Positions 15,788 through 28,667 of a stretch of 64,000 bases of DNA are shown here, in pieces. The notes under the pieces are model-generated. The model worked only from the letters and a program-made list of their open reading frames with translations, had not been told where the DNA came from and made no database searches. The stretch's first letter is position 1; each line of letters opens with the position of its first letter. Position numbers and translations under genes: made by a program. The stretch comes from Xestospongia muta (taxonomy: Eukaryota > Porifera > Demospongiae > Haplosclerida > Petrosiidae): positions 11,125,592-11,189,591 of the forward strand of contig OY848918.1 in the NCBI GenBank assembly GCA_963693285.1. The letters run 5' to 3'.

Positions 15788-17312
15788 TCCTCCCTCTCTC
15801 TCTCTTTCAGTGGAATGATAGGTGATCGAATGGACCTACGTTATTTTCTAACAATTGGAATGATAGGTACAACTTAAAGTAATTTAATGAATTATTAACA
15901 GTTAATGATGTCATTTCTATAGGTAGTGGCATTGCTACAGGATTATTGGGTGTTGCTTATTATGCCCACATTCATCATCTGTATTTTTTCATCCTAGTAC
16001 AGATATTTGGTGGTATGATGCAGGTTGGTCATAGAGTCTCTGAAAATTGTTTAATTATTTCTTATGTTTGAAGTCTACTGGATGGCCAGGGGTGGTAGCT
16101 GTTATGGGTAATTGGTTTGGAAAACAAGGTCGTGGGTTTCTCATGGGTATCTGGAACTCTCATACATCTGTGGGAAACATATTAGGCACTGTAATTCCAT
16201 CAATTTGGGCTCAAGAAGGCAAAAACTGGTAAAAATATAATGACACTATTATGTATCGATGTTGCTTTTATCTAGGTCGTGGTCATTTTTTGTACCTGGA
16301 TTTATTATGATTGGATCTGGAATTATTATGTTCTTATTTCTAGTTGTAGGTAAGGATATATACTGTATTATCACCATATATGTACATGTACATGTAGCGA
16401 TATAAGATGTTGAACAGTATAGGACTAAATCTTGATTCTTGAATATAGAGACTAATAGATCTATTCTACATAATATTATTTTATGATATATTTCATTTTT
16501 TCATCACAAACTACAATAGACATATTTCTTTTCTTTCTCCCTCAGATCCTAATTATGTTGGACTAGCTCCACCCACCCACCATTTGGTATGTTTATGATA
16601 GTTTATTTTTTGATATGAACATTATGTTTTGTCTTGTTAGGACTCTGATACTACCCCTAACGCACAATCATCTGCTCCCACATCTCCTACCAGTTCAAAA
16701 CCCCATTGTGATGGTATTGAATAATTTAGATATACAGACAGAATATTATATGTACATTTGTTGTTTGATCGAATGTTCAACCAGAACTGATTACCAGACA
16801 AGCTGGAATTTGGTTTCTTTTTAGGTCTAAACACAGAAGATACAAAGACAGCAACAATTCTAATGTCTAGTGATGAAGAAGAAAATATTAAAGAGAGTAA
16901 AAAACCAACAAGAAAGTCATCTGTTGCCTCTATTACCAGTTACATTATGGTATGGCCGTGATCCTTATTTAATCCTTTATATCAACATATTCTAGACTTC
17001 CAGTCCAGTGAGAATTATAACTGGTAACAAAGAAGAAGGAGCCATTGGATTTGTTGGAGCTATCAAGATTCCAGTGAGTTCCTCAACATAAGTCACTGTA
17101 GTCAATGTATATAAATCTCCAGTGTCTTTACATGAGTTCTGTCTAAATTTGATTTATCTATTTTATTTTATTAGGGTGTGTTAGAGTTTGCTTTTGCCCT
17201 CTTCTTCTCAAAATTAGTTGCATATACCTTCTTGTTTTGGTTGCCATACTATGTTGAAAATACTCGTAAGTGTGATCATGTATCCTTGCTAAACATTCTC
17301 CCTCTCTCTCTG

Positions 17313-17351
<39 letters not shown>

Positions 17352-19687
17352 ACTCTCTGTAGCTATTGGTGGCAAAAAGTTGTCAGATAAAAATGCAGAT
17401 CTATTATCTACTCTCTTTGATGTTGGTGGTATCATTGGTACGTTGATATTTGGCTAGTGCCCATAAATTACTTTTTGTATTCTCCATTCTCTCAGGTGGA
17501 ATTTTGACTGGTGGACTCTCTGATATTATAAATGCACGTGCTATTACATGTACATTGATGTTATATCTCTCTGTTCCTGCTGTAAGTTAGAGAGTATTCT
17601 AAAAGCAACATCACTTTTAATGTATAAATTTAGTTTTAAAATTATTCAAGTGACAAGGTTGACAGACCTCACTAAGATAGAGACATTGTGGTGCCATTAA
17701 ATGGAAATATTGTGACAGTAATATTAAGTGTCCACCCATGCAATTAGTTACTGTTAGAGTTGTGTAGTTGTTTATGATATTATGTTAAGCTCACAGTGCC
17801 ACTACATCACTTAACGGACAGCATGTGGTAGCTAAATAGGAATTCTAATACTTAACAATGTTTGACTTTTATTGTTATTTATTTCTAGCTATTTATGTAT
17901 CGCTATTTTGGAAATATCAATCTCACTTATTCTATTGGTAAGTAGTCCATTAACTAGTTTTTCTCATTTGTCCATTGACTCATTTATTGACTCATTTATT
18001 GATTCATTTAATTATTTATCAATTCATTTGTTCATTTATACATTCTTAGTATCAATTTATTACAATTTTATTTATCTCTATATAACTCTATATTCCATTT
18101 TATCTATTCCTTATTTTATCATTGAACCGTCTATACTAACTACAGTGTTAATGATATTTTGTGGACTCTTTGTTAATGGACCATATGCCTGTATAACAAC
18201 TGCTGTATCAAGTGATTTGGTAAGAAATTAAATCCGTTATAAAATAGCTAGAACTGAGTTTGGTATGTCAATAATATAAACAGTATATCTATAATACGTA
18301 CATGGATTTGTTTTATAGTTTTAGTAATTACTATGTTTGGGTTAGTTGTACATAAATATACAAATATACAAATATATCTAGAATAATTGGAGAATAGTAA
18401 CTGTAACTTTATCATAGAATCAACTACGTATATTTTTGATAACCATTATGTTACCATTAGTAATACATGTATAGATATATGTTCTGTGGAACCTTCCATC
18501 AAGAGACACTGCATGTATACATAAGACCTTTGTTTAAGCGACATACTAGTGTTGTTTGACCTCTGTATATAGGACACCTCTATAGTCTATACTAAGATTT
18601 ATTATAAAGATGGAGGTTTATTTTCTACACATGTACATGTAGTATATAACACATTTAATAACAAGTTCGTTTTTGCTTTAGGGAACACACAAGTCATTGC
18701 ATGGCAATCAAAAAGCCAAGGCTACAGTATCAGCTATTATTGATGGTACTGGATCTATTGGTATGTATAAACAGGTCAATATTGCCAGTTACATTTTACA
18801 TGTAGGTGCTGCTCTAGGCCCATTGTTAACTGGCTGGATATCAGATGATTATGTAAGATTTGGTTTCTAACCATATGTGACCTGTTTACAATAAGGGACC
18901 ATATCTTGCAAAACATTTGTGATATAATTTACGAATGGGACCATTGTTAAAACACATCACAAAAACAGTTTTGTATACATACGGCTGCTATATATGCACA
19001 ACTATTCATGGTAATTGCATGTATGTATATAAAACTATTTATTGTGATGTTTTATCAATGGTTACTTTTCATAAATTACATGACAAGTGTTTTGCCAGAA
19101 GTGGTCCCTTATTGCAAATCAGGTCACATATTATCAATCTCTTCATCAGTTCATTATTCTATGATCAACCTATCCAAGCATATCATAAATTTAGGGTGGT
19201 TCTTGGTGTAACATGACTATGATGACATCATAATGAAATGACCCATAATGATGTCATCATATTGATGACATCACCTAAACCCTAAACCAAACCTAACATT
19301 ATTAACTCTATGACACATAGTGATGTCATCATAGGACATGTTGTTACATCATCAGTCAAGTTACACTAAGAAGCACCCTAAATTAATGAACTTTTATTTT
19401 ATACAATGATTCATATATTGAGCACATAGTCTCTGGCCATACAGCCATTCAACTTAGTTTTCATCATGTGTTCCTTCTCTTTTTTTCAGGGCTGGAATAA
19501 TGTATTTTACCTATTAATGGCTTCTTGTTTTCTTTCATCAGTGGTATGTTCATAAATTTAATTAACTCTTAATTATTCTCTCCCTTTTATTTTTGGACCT
19601 TAGTTTCTCACTCGATTGGTTATCAACGAAAATAGAACTTTATTTAAGAAATTAAGAGCTAAATTTACAAATAAAGAACCTGAATAG
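13963..19687 (+). CDS. SLC37-type sugar-phosphate exchanger A
   Basis: Major-facilitator transporter of the SLC37 family, whose characterised members exchange sugar phosphates for inorganic phosphate across the ER membrane. It has 21 exons: 13963-14123, 14603-14684, 15057-15165, 15596-15674, 15811-15866, 15923-16023, 16074-16228, 16276-16349, 16546-16586, 16641-16713, 16825-16949, 16996-17073, 17175-17265, 17363-17437, 17496-17581, 17889-17937, 18146-18219, 18682-18760, 18806-18852, 19490-19543 and 19604-19687, giving 590 aa in frame. Family marks are SRKPFSVV after TM1, GDRMDLRYFLTIGM (MFS motif A region), GNWFGKQGRGFLMGIWNSHT, and NGPYACITTAVSSDLG late in the protein. Exons 9-12 encode a long polar central loop. 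It is the most divergent of the four SLC37 genes here and alone carries an intron inside the segment coding for GTHKSL...TGW. Substrate cannot be told from sequence. Confidence 0.9.
15725..15804 (+). repeat. (CT)n microsatellite in SLC37 A intron 4
   Basis: A run of CT units with one short interruption fills the 3' part of the intron and ends in the TCTCTTTCAG acceptor of exon 5. It therefore serves directly as the polypyrimidine tract. A second, shorter CT run plays the same role before exon 14 (17301-17362). Confidence 0.9.
19193..19379. mobile_element. MITE-like inverted-repeat element, family 1, copy 3
   Basis: Inserted in the penultimate-but-one intron of SLC37 A, in the opposite orientation to the copies at 5176 and 6346. 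Ends are AGGGTGGTTCTTGGTGTAAC and GTTACACTAAGAAGCACCC. A TA dinucleotide stands at each border (TTTAGGGTG...CACCCTAAA), consistent with a TA target duplication as in Tc1/mariner-type MITEs, although the borders are also part of a longer palindrome. Confidence 0.75.
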
Positions 19688-19930
19688 TTTTGTTTTATTG
19701 TATATATTGTTATAATTTGTTGGGTCACTCACAGATGAGTTGCCCTGTCACCCCAAAGGCATACGAATAGCAATCGAGCCCCTCCCCTTTAATTTGCAAA
19801 GTGCTGAAGACACACCCTCTCATCACGTAGATCAGACCATAATGTTATGTGCATTATGTAATAATCATGTGAATATAATATAAACAGTCTAATCAACTTC
19901 AGTATATTCTTTCTAAGACATTTCCAAACA

Positions 19931-22065
19931 ATGAATAACGAAGAGAAATCATCCCTGTTGTCTGCTAAGAAAGATTCAAGTCCAGACGAATCTAATCAGT
20001 CCCAAACTAATTCTTCATCTTTTCAGTGGTCAGATTGTCTTCCTCCTAAAAATGGAGGACTTGGTCGATGGTTACATCTAAGACTCTTTCCTGTTGAACT
20101 TTGTAGCTTTTTATTTCTTTTTGTTGTTTACTTTCAAATGCAAGTCTACCAACAATATTACTTTCAGCGAGTTATGAAGCAATCAATAACTGATTACTAT
20201 TCTAATATGTCTGATGAACTAAATATAAGTTTAGCTTTGGATGATGTCTGTTTAAATCAAGATCAAATTGTTAACTTGACCAATAATGAGACCTTTGTTA
20301 TTGGTCAGAAAAAGGTTAATATCATCAGTATGATAACTACACTTGTAAGTTTAGTACCAAGTATTGTGACTTCATTGTTGGTGGCACCCCTTTCTGACCA
20401 ATTTGGACGTAAGCCAATTTTGGTTTTAGTTTTTATTGGACAGACTATTGGAGCAGCTATTGGGGTTTTAATAGTCGAATTGAAATTGAGTATGTACGTC
20501 TTTTTAGTGAGTGCTTTTAGTACTGGTATATGTGGTGGATTTGGAGTGATAATGGCTACTGTTTTTGCCTATATCACAGATGTGACTCCAAAACGATGGC
20601 TGACGATTCGTATGGGGATACTGGAAGCATCCATTTTCGTTGGTACAGCGACCAGCTCAGCTGCCTCCGATAAATGGATAGAGAAGATGAATTGTGATTT
20701 CCGACCAATGGTTTGGTTTATATTGGTGATAGTGGCATTAGGACTTTTATATTCTATTGTAATTCCTGAATCGCTAACAAAAGAGGTCAAAATTAAAAAT
20801 AAAAGAAAGTCTGGGCATAAAATTAAATCTATGATTCGAGGAGCTAAAATACTATGTTGTCCCTCATACATTGGGTTTTCAAAATTGTGGAAGTTTTGGG
20901 TTGCTATTTTCATCATGATTCTAGCTATGATCAATGAGACTGGTCTCACAGAAATATCGAGTTATTTCTTGCATAACAAACCATTAGAGTGGACCTACAG
21001 TACCATAGGGAATTATCTTGCTGTTAGTTCTGTCTCACATATGTTAGCTTTGCTTGGTCTTCTGCCTATTTTAGTGCTTCTAAAAATTCCAGATGCTATC
21101 ATTATATTAATTGGTGTTCTCTTTGCATGCGGTATGTGCATCTTTATAGCTCTACTCACCAAATCATGGGAGATGTTTCTCGGTAAGACAATCCTACAAA
21201 ATATGGACATTGTATTTAAAATCATATTCTTTTTTGGTCTTATTACAGCTGGAGTTATTATTGGTCTAGAAGCAATGATAGCTCCTGGTTTGAGATCAAT
21301 AATGGCACGTATGATAAATAAAGATGACCTTGGTAAATTGAAGTACTTTTAAACATAATGTTACTGGTACTATAGTTTCCTGACTATGCACTGAGTATAA
21401 ATACATACTACTCAGTTTATTTCATGAATTCTATTATAACTTTCACTAGGTGTTGCTCAAAAATTATGAAAATTAGCACATGTTATATCCGATTAGTTCA
21501 ATATCACTTAATTTGTACTTACATTATAACTAATAATTATAGTAAGAGACATGGACTAGTTTTTGGATGACTACATCAGAGTATGATAAGGAGGCAACTG
21601 GTCCCTAATTACCAACTTTTGTTTTGTCTCAGTCTCCCTCTCCCAATTCAATCTAGTCTGTGTTTTGTCTAATGCTAATTTTAAACATGCTTGCCCCTTC
21701 CTTCTCTCATGTGTCTTCATATTATTATGTATAATATTGTAATACGTATTATTGGACTATTTAAATTGGTATTAAAACTGGTTTTAAATTCTTATACACT
21801 AAAAAATGACTAACACTTTGTATGTCTGTAGCAGATTATGAACCTATCTCTTTATTTTACAGGTGCTGCATTTTCTGTTGTAGCTGCTTTCCAATTATTA
21901 GCCACTGTCATAGCAACTGTTGTGTTCAATCAGTTGTACACTCCACAAACTGCCTCAGGAGACTATCTTCGAAGTCCTAAAATAGTCTACTGGTTTGCAG
22001 CTATATTATGGGGATGTGCTATCATACTAACACTGTATGTGCATCACAAGATAAATGTCCAATAA
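19931..22065 (+). CDS. SLC46-type (folate-transporter-like) MFS transporter
   Basis: Predicted 12-helix transporter related to SLC46A1-A3 (proton-coupled folate transporter and relatives). Exons are 19931-21182, 21249-21332 and 21863-22065, giving 512 aa. Evidence for the family: a long first extracellular loop with cysteine and sequons between TM1 and TM2, APLSDQFGRKP (MFS motif A), then AYITDVTPKRWLTIRMGILEA, a signature position in SLC46 proteins, and LGAAFSVVAAFQLLATVIATVVFNQLY near the C-terminus. The 66-nt intron 21183-21248 has a GTAAGA donor and TATTACAG acceptor, is a multiple of three and has no in-frame stop, so an unspliced message would still read through. Removing it gives a better fit to the family. 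The ATG lies 243 nt after the SLC37 A stop. Substrate unknown. Confidence 0.85.
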
Positions 22066-22356
22066 TGGAGTTATAGAGCATTGGATGGTTGGATAAATAG
22101 AAGAATATGAAGAGTTATATATATATGTGTGATGATGATGATGAATAAATGAATTATATAGATATGTTTCTATATGATAAGATATTTTTACAGTTTATTA
22201 GTTATCTTTCCTGAGAAGAAGACGGAAAGAAAGACAGAGTTAGCAGACAGTAATGGCCACAATGGGACAAAAGACACCATTCAATAATGAACAGACTTTT
22301 TAAATATAATATCATTTGATGTGCTACCATTTTATATGGGTGTTAATTTGAATCAA

Positions 22357-22362
22357 AATAAA
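22357..22362 (+). terminator. Candidate polyadenylation signal of the SLC46-type gene
   Basis: AATAAA about 290 nt after the stop, just before the dispersed repeat that starts at 22373. An earlier AATAAA is at about 22144, so the actual site is uncertain. Confidence 0.4.
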
Positions 22363-22372
22363 GTCTGTTTGT

Positions 22373-22850
22373 ACATACGACATCACTTGTGTTTATTGTT
22401 TAGTGCATGCTGTTGCTAAGAAAGTGAACTGACACACAGTGTCTTGTGTATTTTAAACTTATGATAACTCCAAACATATTGTTTGCTAATGATTGACTGG
22501 GATTGATTTCCTTTCAACAATAGAAAATTTATATTTATTTATTACAGCTGTTACTGATTATTTTGTATGTCTTAATTCAACAATTGAATCACAGATTAGT
22601 AGGGTTAACCTTATTGATTGTAAATATTCATCAGTTGATTGATTGGCCCACAATGTTCTGTTTCCTGTCCAACCTGGCTATTAAATATATTATATTGAAC
22701 TTATGACACAAATGTTAGCTATTATTTAAGTGTAAAGTGGCTGTTTTACATCCAAAAGCAGTTTTCACTTGCCAGCAAAATTTAGTCCCTCAGAATATTG
22801 GATATATTATATACTATATTTATTATTTCTTTTCCTTTAGGAACTACATT
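22373..22850. repeat. Dispersed repeat of about 475 bp, copy 1
   Basis: Nearly identical to 28191-28667, from ACATACGACATCACTTGTGT to TTTCCTTTAGGAACTACA, with only a few substitutions. It lies downstream of the SLC46-type gene; the sister copy lies downstream of SLC37 B, in the same orientation. No reading frame or terminal inverted repeat is evident. Confidence 0.9.
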
Positions 22851-22854
22851 GTTT

Positions 22855-23000
22855 TGATTACTAATTACTATTGTTTATGTAGCTATTAGTACATCAGTAA
22901 TAAAATCAGTGTTATGTTTACTTTCGCATTATATTAAGTTTGCTACATGCAACCTGTATAACAATATATTAGTTAAATCAACAAATCAATTTTTACAGTG
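22855..23000. mobile_element. Partial copy of inverted-repeat element family 2
   Basis: The stretch with TATGTAGCTA, ATTAGTACATCAGTAATAAA and TGCAACCTGTATAACAATAT matches the right half of the element at 6765-7030. The left terminal repeat is absent, so this is a truncated or diverged copy. Confidence 0.5.
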
Positions 23001-23275
23001 TATATATATATATATATAATTATACATATATATATATGTGTGTATTAAACGACTGACTTTGCTCCTGCAATTTGAGATTTAGCCCGGCCGCCTAACTGTG
23101 ATGTTATTACCATCTTCCCTATTCAGCTATTGACCTCTGTTTAGTCCTTGATATTTTTGGAAGAGGTGTGACCATATTCGGAAAATGAATGCTGTCGGTG
23201 TGCGAAACACGTGCACAAAAGCAACTCCATATCAGCAGATGAAATTGACGAATTAAGTTATTATTGTATACGGTT

Positions 23276-26200
23276 ATGGATGTTCATGAAAAGAATGAGA
23301 CAGGTTGTTGGGAGCCAAAGAGACATCGTAAAGTCATCTGGAAAAAGGTACCATTAGGAGCATGGCTACTGAGCTATCTAGGTGTCTTCAATTGTTGCTC
23401 AAGAAAAAGGTAAAAAGACTTCGTAATATTGCTTTATTTTGGTGCAGGTTATTGCAGTCCATCAGGTCTATTAATTAGAGAATAAACTATTAATTCAAAG
23501 TCTAGCTAGTTTATATATTAGCATTGAGTTCAGTGCAGTACTGCATGCAGAAACACAAATTTGTAGGAGTAATGCTAAGTAATAGCTATATAGTATTGAG
23601 ATCTCTAGAAGTAGGTACTGACCATATTATAAAATGTATCAAGCACTGCATACATTGATGGATCAATATTGTAGTCGTGTGCATGCATGCATATGCTTGC
23701 ATGATGTAATCATTTCTTCTTATTCCATCTATAGCTATCGGCTGTACATACTGGTACTGACGTTTATATGTTATGCTTCATATCACATGTCACGTAAACC
23801 ATTCAGTGTTGTCGCTGTGAGTGAGTTCATTCTTTGCAATTGTCCATCCTTTCTTTGAGAATCACCAAAATTAAAGATAATGATTTATAATCAAACTGTA
23901 TCATTCACTCATGTATGATGTTAATAACAAATGCAGTAACTGATTTATATTATCAACCTCTGTGGCATGCATCAGTTGCCATGGCCATGGATTCAGACTG
24001 GGTTTTAATTATGATGCATAAGCAACTAGCAAGTAAAACTATATATAAATGTTTTTTTGAAGATTAGAGAATTTCCAGAAGACTTGAAAAGACTACCGAG
24101 AATGCCAGAAGGAAGACAAACAGTTATTATAAATAGTCTAAAAACTAGATTGAGCTTCGACGATTGCTGTTACACTCGCAGCGGCGCGAAAAGAAAATTA
24201 ATTATTAATTAATTCATTTTGTTACAATAAAAATCGCTGCCTGGCACGTGAAGCGTGCTAGGTAGGTGTACCGTGCATGAACACCACATGGTACAATATC
24301 CGTACGATCTTTATACTCTGTAATAATAATTATTATAATTATTACAGAACGTTTTAGCACCAGGCTGCAAAAACCATACAGTTAATAACAACGGCAATGA
24401 AAGTGAAGATGAGTATTCTTTAGTAAATCCAGATGACTATGAAAATGGCTGGCCACCCTTCAGTAAGGATCTACAAATGTATAATGATCTTAGTAACTGT
24501 CCACCTCACATATAGATGGTACTCATTGTAAGACTATCATTGGAGTCGTTGATTATACCTGGCTTTTTACATATGCTATATTTATGGTTGGGAGGTAAGT
24601 AAGTACCAGTGCACTGGTTTTATATATTAATTGACTTGAATGTAGTATAGAGTTGGTAAGGGTACGTTACCATGTTCATTCTGGTTCTCCTATAGCTACA
24701 CGTATAAGTAACTTTGAATATAATTACTTGTACTTGTGCTCCCAAATATGATACTTAGAATTGTGAAGGTAATATTAAAGTGAGCACTTGCATTAGCAGT
24801 AAATTCTTCTTCAAATTTAGTCGCTGTATATATCTTGCATACATTTACTAGTATCAACAGTTATTATATAGATGCTTTTTCTACATAATTGTTATTGTAA
24901 TGGTTACCTCCCACTTTAATAGCAACCCTACAAATTGTGGTGTAAGCTTTCATTCAAATATTATTCAAAAGCTTACAATAACTTAGTGAACTAATTGAAA
25001 AAAGAAAACAAATTTCTAATTAAAGAGCAGATTCTTGATGTAAGTAATATTGGGATTACATCATTGAATTGCTGTTCACTATAGCCTAGAACGTACCTAA
25101 ACATAATAACATGCACTGTGTGTTACTATTTATAGTAATCATGTGATTACCTCCAGAAGGACCCAATTAAAGTGATATTGAATTGTAATAAGAAAACCTG
25201 ATAATTAAAAATCAACTCTTGTTCTAATCGCTAGATTACAATCCAGTAACTAGTTTTAATTTTAATCAACAAGCCCTTATCAGAGTCTTATCATTTTTTA
25301 TCTTTTTTTATTTCTTAGTGGATTAATAGCTGATCGTGTCAATTTGAGGTATTTTCTGACTATTGGAATGATAGGTATTGAATTAATATGTGTCATGTGA
25401 TACCTTTGTACCTTTGTAGGCAGTGGAATATTTGTTTCCCTACTGGGCGTGGCTTATTACGCTGAAATCCATCATCTGGCTTATTTCATTGTTATACAAT
25501 TCTTTGTGGGCATATTTGAGGTATGTCCTTATTTGGTCATTCTTTCATAACAAACCAATCCGCCTTTAGTCCACAGGTTGGCCAGCAGTAGTAGCTATTA
25601 TGGGTAACTGGTTTGGTAAACAACATCGTGGTCTTCTTCTAGGTATCTGGAACTCACATACTTCAGTTGGCAATATATTAGGAACAGCAGTACCATCAAT
25701 ATGGGCTAAGACAGGAAAACCATGGTAAATAAATAGTGTTTTATTATTAACGCTAATATAAATTATTTAATTGTTGATTCTTTGCTTGTAGTCACTCTTT
25801 CTCTCCACTTTTCTTTCAGGGCATGGTCCTTTCTAGTGCCAGGATTTGTTATTATATTTGTTGGATTGATTATCTTCTTTTTCTTAATACTTGGTGAGTA
25901 TCATTTAACACAATAAAGTTCTCTATAATATTAATATTATTATCTATCTAATTATAACTATCTTACCAATCCACCTTATCCTTTCAGAGCCACCTCATGT
26001 TGGTCTTCCTCGTCCTGAACATCACTTGGTAAGGACTATTATATTAGCATTAATGACAAACTAAGTCTGTGATTGTTATTATTACAGGATGACAATAAGG
26101 ATGAGTCACCTCAATCTTCTACTAGTCACAAAGGATATGAGACTATCACATCAACAAATGTGGTAGTAGTAAGTATAGTTAATAAATACTGAATGATGAA

Positions 26201-28056
26201 TTATTAAACTTAAATCTAGTCAAGGAAAGAACAAAAAAAAGACAGCAACACAGTAGATGATCTTACTTCCCTTATTAATAGTGAATGGGACAATGACACA
26301 GCTGGTACTGGTGCGGTAAGAAGTTCTATTGAAGTACATTTACCATTGACTTGCATTACTCTTTTTTCTCCCTCCCTTCATTCCAGACAAAAAACAAGGC
26401 CATTAGTCTTATAAGAGCTTTCAAAGTACCTGTAAGCATAACGTAACTTCATATTAACTGTTTAACTGGGATATTCTAAGATTATTTAGGCTATGTGATG
26501 TGTTGGTTTTTATTTTGTTCTATTGTTGCAATGTTTGAAGGCAACAGAATTACCACAAATTAATGCACACAGCAGCCAAATTAATAGTTCAATTTAGCTT
26601 TTGGAAACTTTTTAGGTCATTGTTCATCCTTTTTACTACAATTTACATCACTTACAGAATAATCTTGGAACAATTTTAAACAATTATTATCTTACTTCAT
26701 TTTCATATTTCTCTGTTACTTAAGGGAATTATTGAATTTGCAATTGCTCTTTTCTTTTCCAAACTGGTTGCATATACCTTTTTGTTTTGGTTGCCATACT
26801 ATGTAGCATTTCATCGTAAGTGAAGACAGTACATTTACAATGTTATACTGCAATAATGCTATAGGTATTGGTGGTCGTTTTATTGGCAAGCAAAAAGCTG
26901 ATCTGTTAGCTACATTATATGATGTTGGTGGTATTATTGGTGAGTTATTGATGATTATTACTTACTATTTTCATTATCTCTCCTCATCTTTCCTGTACAT
27001 GTACATGTAGGTGGTATTTTTACTGGTGGTCTATCTGACATCATCAATGCCAGAGCTATATCTTGTGTTATAATGATGTACTTAGCTGTTCCCACTGTAA
27101 GTGTGTGTATGTGTGCATGTGTTCATGCACACATGGAGTCTTGGTTTATGATCATAAAATTATGATGTTCTCTAGTTATTTTTATATCGCTACTTTGGAC
27201 ATGAATCAATTGGAATATCTATATGTCAGTAACAACAATATTAATTTTATTAAATACAAATGTTGCCCTCTCATACACAGTTCTTATCATGTTAAGTGGT
27301 ACTTTCATTAATGGACCATATGCTCTCATTACTACAGCTGTGTCTAGTGATCTGGTTAGTAATAGAGTTAGTGATATAGTAATAGAGCTAATAATAGAGT
27401 TAGTAATAGAGTTAACAGAATGAATACACAGATGATGTAACATGTATAATTATATCTTTTAAATTGCGTTGTACAGGGAACCCACAAGTCCCTTAAAGAC
27501 AACCAGAAAGCTAAAGCTACAGTTGGTGCTGTTATTGATGGTGTGGGATCTTTAGGTGCAGCATGTGGTCCACTAATAACAGGATGGGTCTCTGATTACT
27601 ATGTAAGTAATATCAATGTGATGTCCTATAGCTCCATTATATATCCATTTTAGGGATGGGATAAAGCTTTCTATGTATTAATGGGCTCTTGTTTCATGGC
27701 TTCTCTGGTGAGTTCTAACAATTATTATGTATATCTAGTTCGATATAGTTTTAAATGCTATTGCATTTGGCCAAATAAAACTATTAAGTAATAGATACTG
27801 CTTACTTTAATTAAAACATTTATCGATGTATAATGAAACACATATGTCATCCATTATATTTTCTGTTTAGATGCTTAGTCGACTGCTTTTTAAAGAAGTT
27901 TATAACTTCTACAAAAAGATTGAGAAATGGGTTAAAAATAGAAAAAATAGGTAACAGTACAATATTATATATAAAATTGTAATTGTTTGGTTATTATAAT
28001 CTTTATTAATGTTTCTCTTTATTTTTGTCTATTACAGGCAGAGCTCTCTATATTAA
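23276..28056 (+). CDS. SLC37-type sugar-phosphate exchanger B
   Basis: Second SLC37 paralog, 570 aa from 21 exons: 23276-23409, 23735-23816, 24348-24462, 24516-24594, 25319-25374, 25420-25520, 25570-25724, 25820-25893, 25988-26028, 26088-26168, 26220-26315, 26387-26431, 26725-26815, 26865-26939, 27011-27096, 27176-27224, 27281-27354, 27477-27602, 27654-27707, 27871-27950 and 28038-28056. The N-terminus has the shared WKKVPLGAWLLSYLGVFNCC segment, then SRKPFSVVA, GLIADRVNLRYFLTIGM, GNWFGKQHRGLLLGIWNSHT and the late NGPYALITTAVSSDLG. Exons 9-12 encode the variable central loop rich in Ser, Asp and Glu. Exon 16 ends at a weak GTCAGT donor, as in SLC37 C. Exons 5-6 with their intron are nearly identical to gene D, and exon 15 with its preceding intron to gene C. 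The last exon is only 19 nt. Confidence 0.9.
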
Positions 28057-28190
28057 GTATGTGTGAACTAAAGACAATGAGTGACTCTTACTCATAAAAA
28101 ATTGCTACAATATTATGTTTGTAATAATTTCTCTATACATTATATAACTTTTAAAATTGTGTTTATGTTAAACTCTCTTTCTCTCTCATA

Positions 28191-28667
28191 CATACGACAT
28201 CACTTGTGTTTATTGTTTAGTGCATGCTGTTGCTAAGAAAGTGAACTGACACACAGTGTCTTGTGCATTTTAAACTTATGATAACTCCAAACATATTGTT
28301 TGCTAATGATTGACTGGGATTGATTTCCTTTTAACAATAGAAAATTTATATTTATTTATTACAGCTGTTACTGATTATTTTGTATGTCTTAATTCAACAA
28401 TTGAATCACAGATTAGTAGGGTTAACTTTATCGATTGTAAATATTCATCAGTTGATTGATTGGGCCACAATGTTCTGTTTCCTGTCCAACCTGGCTATTA
28501 AATATATTATATTGAACTTATGACACAAATGTTAGCTATTATTTAAGTGTAAAGTGGCTGTTTTACATCCAAAAGCAGTTTTCACTTGCCAGCAAAATCT
28601 AGTCCCTCAGAATATTGGATATATTATATACTATATTTATTATTTCTTTTCCTTTAGGAACTACAAA
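28191..28667. repeat. Dispersed repeat of about 475 bp, copy 2
   Basis: Sister of 22373-22850. It begins about 135 nt after the SLC37 B stop. Such high identity between the 3' flanks of two unrelated transporter genes means a recent duplication or gene conversion, or a young transposable element. Confidence 0.9.

Noticed and set aside
20569..21225. Minus-strand frames inside the SLC46-type gene
   Set aside because: Antisense to a well-supported transporter exon.
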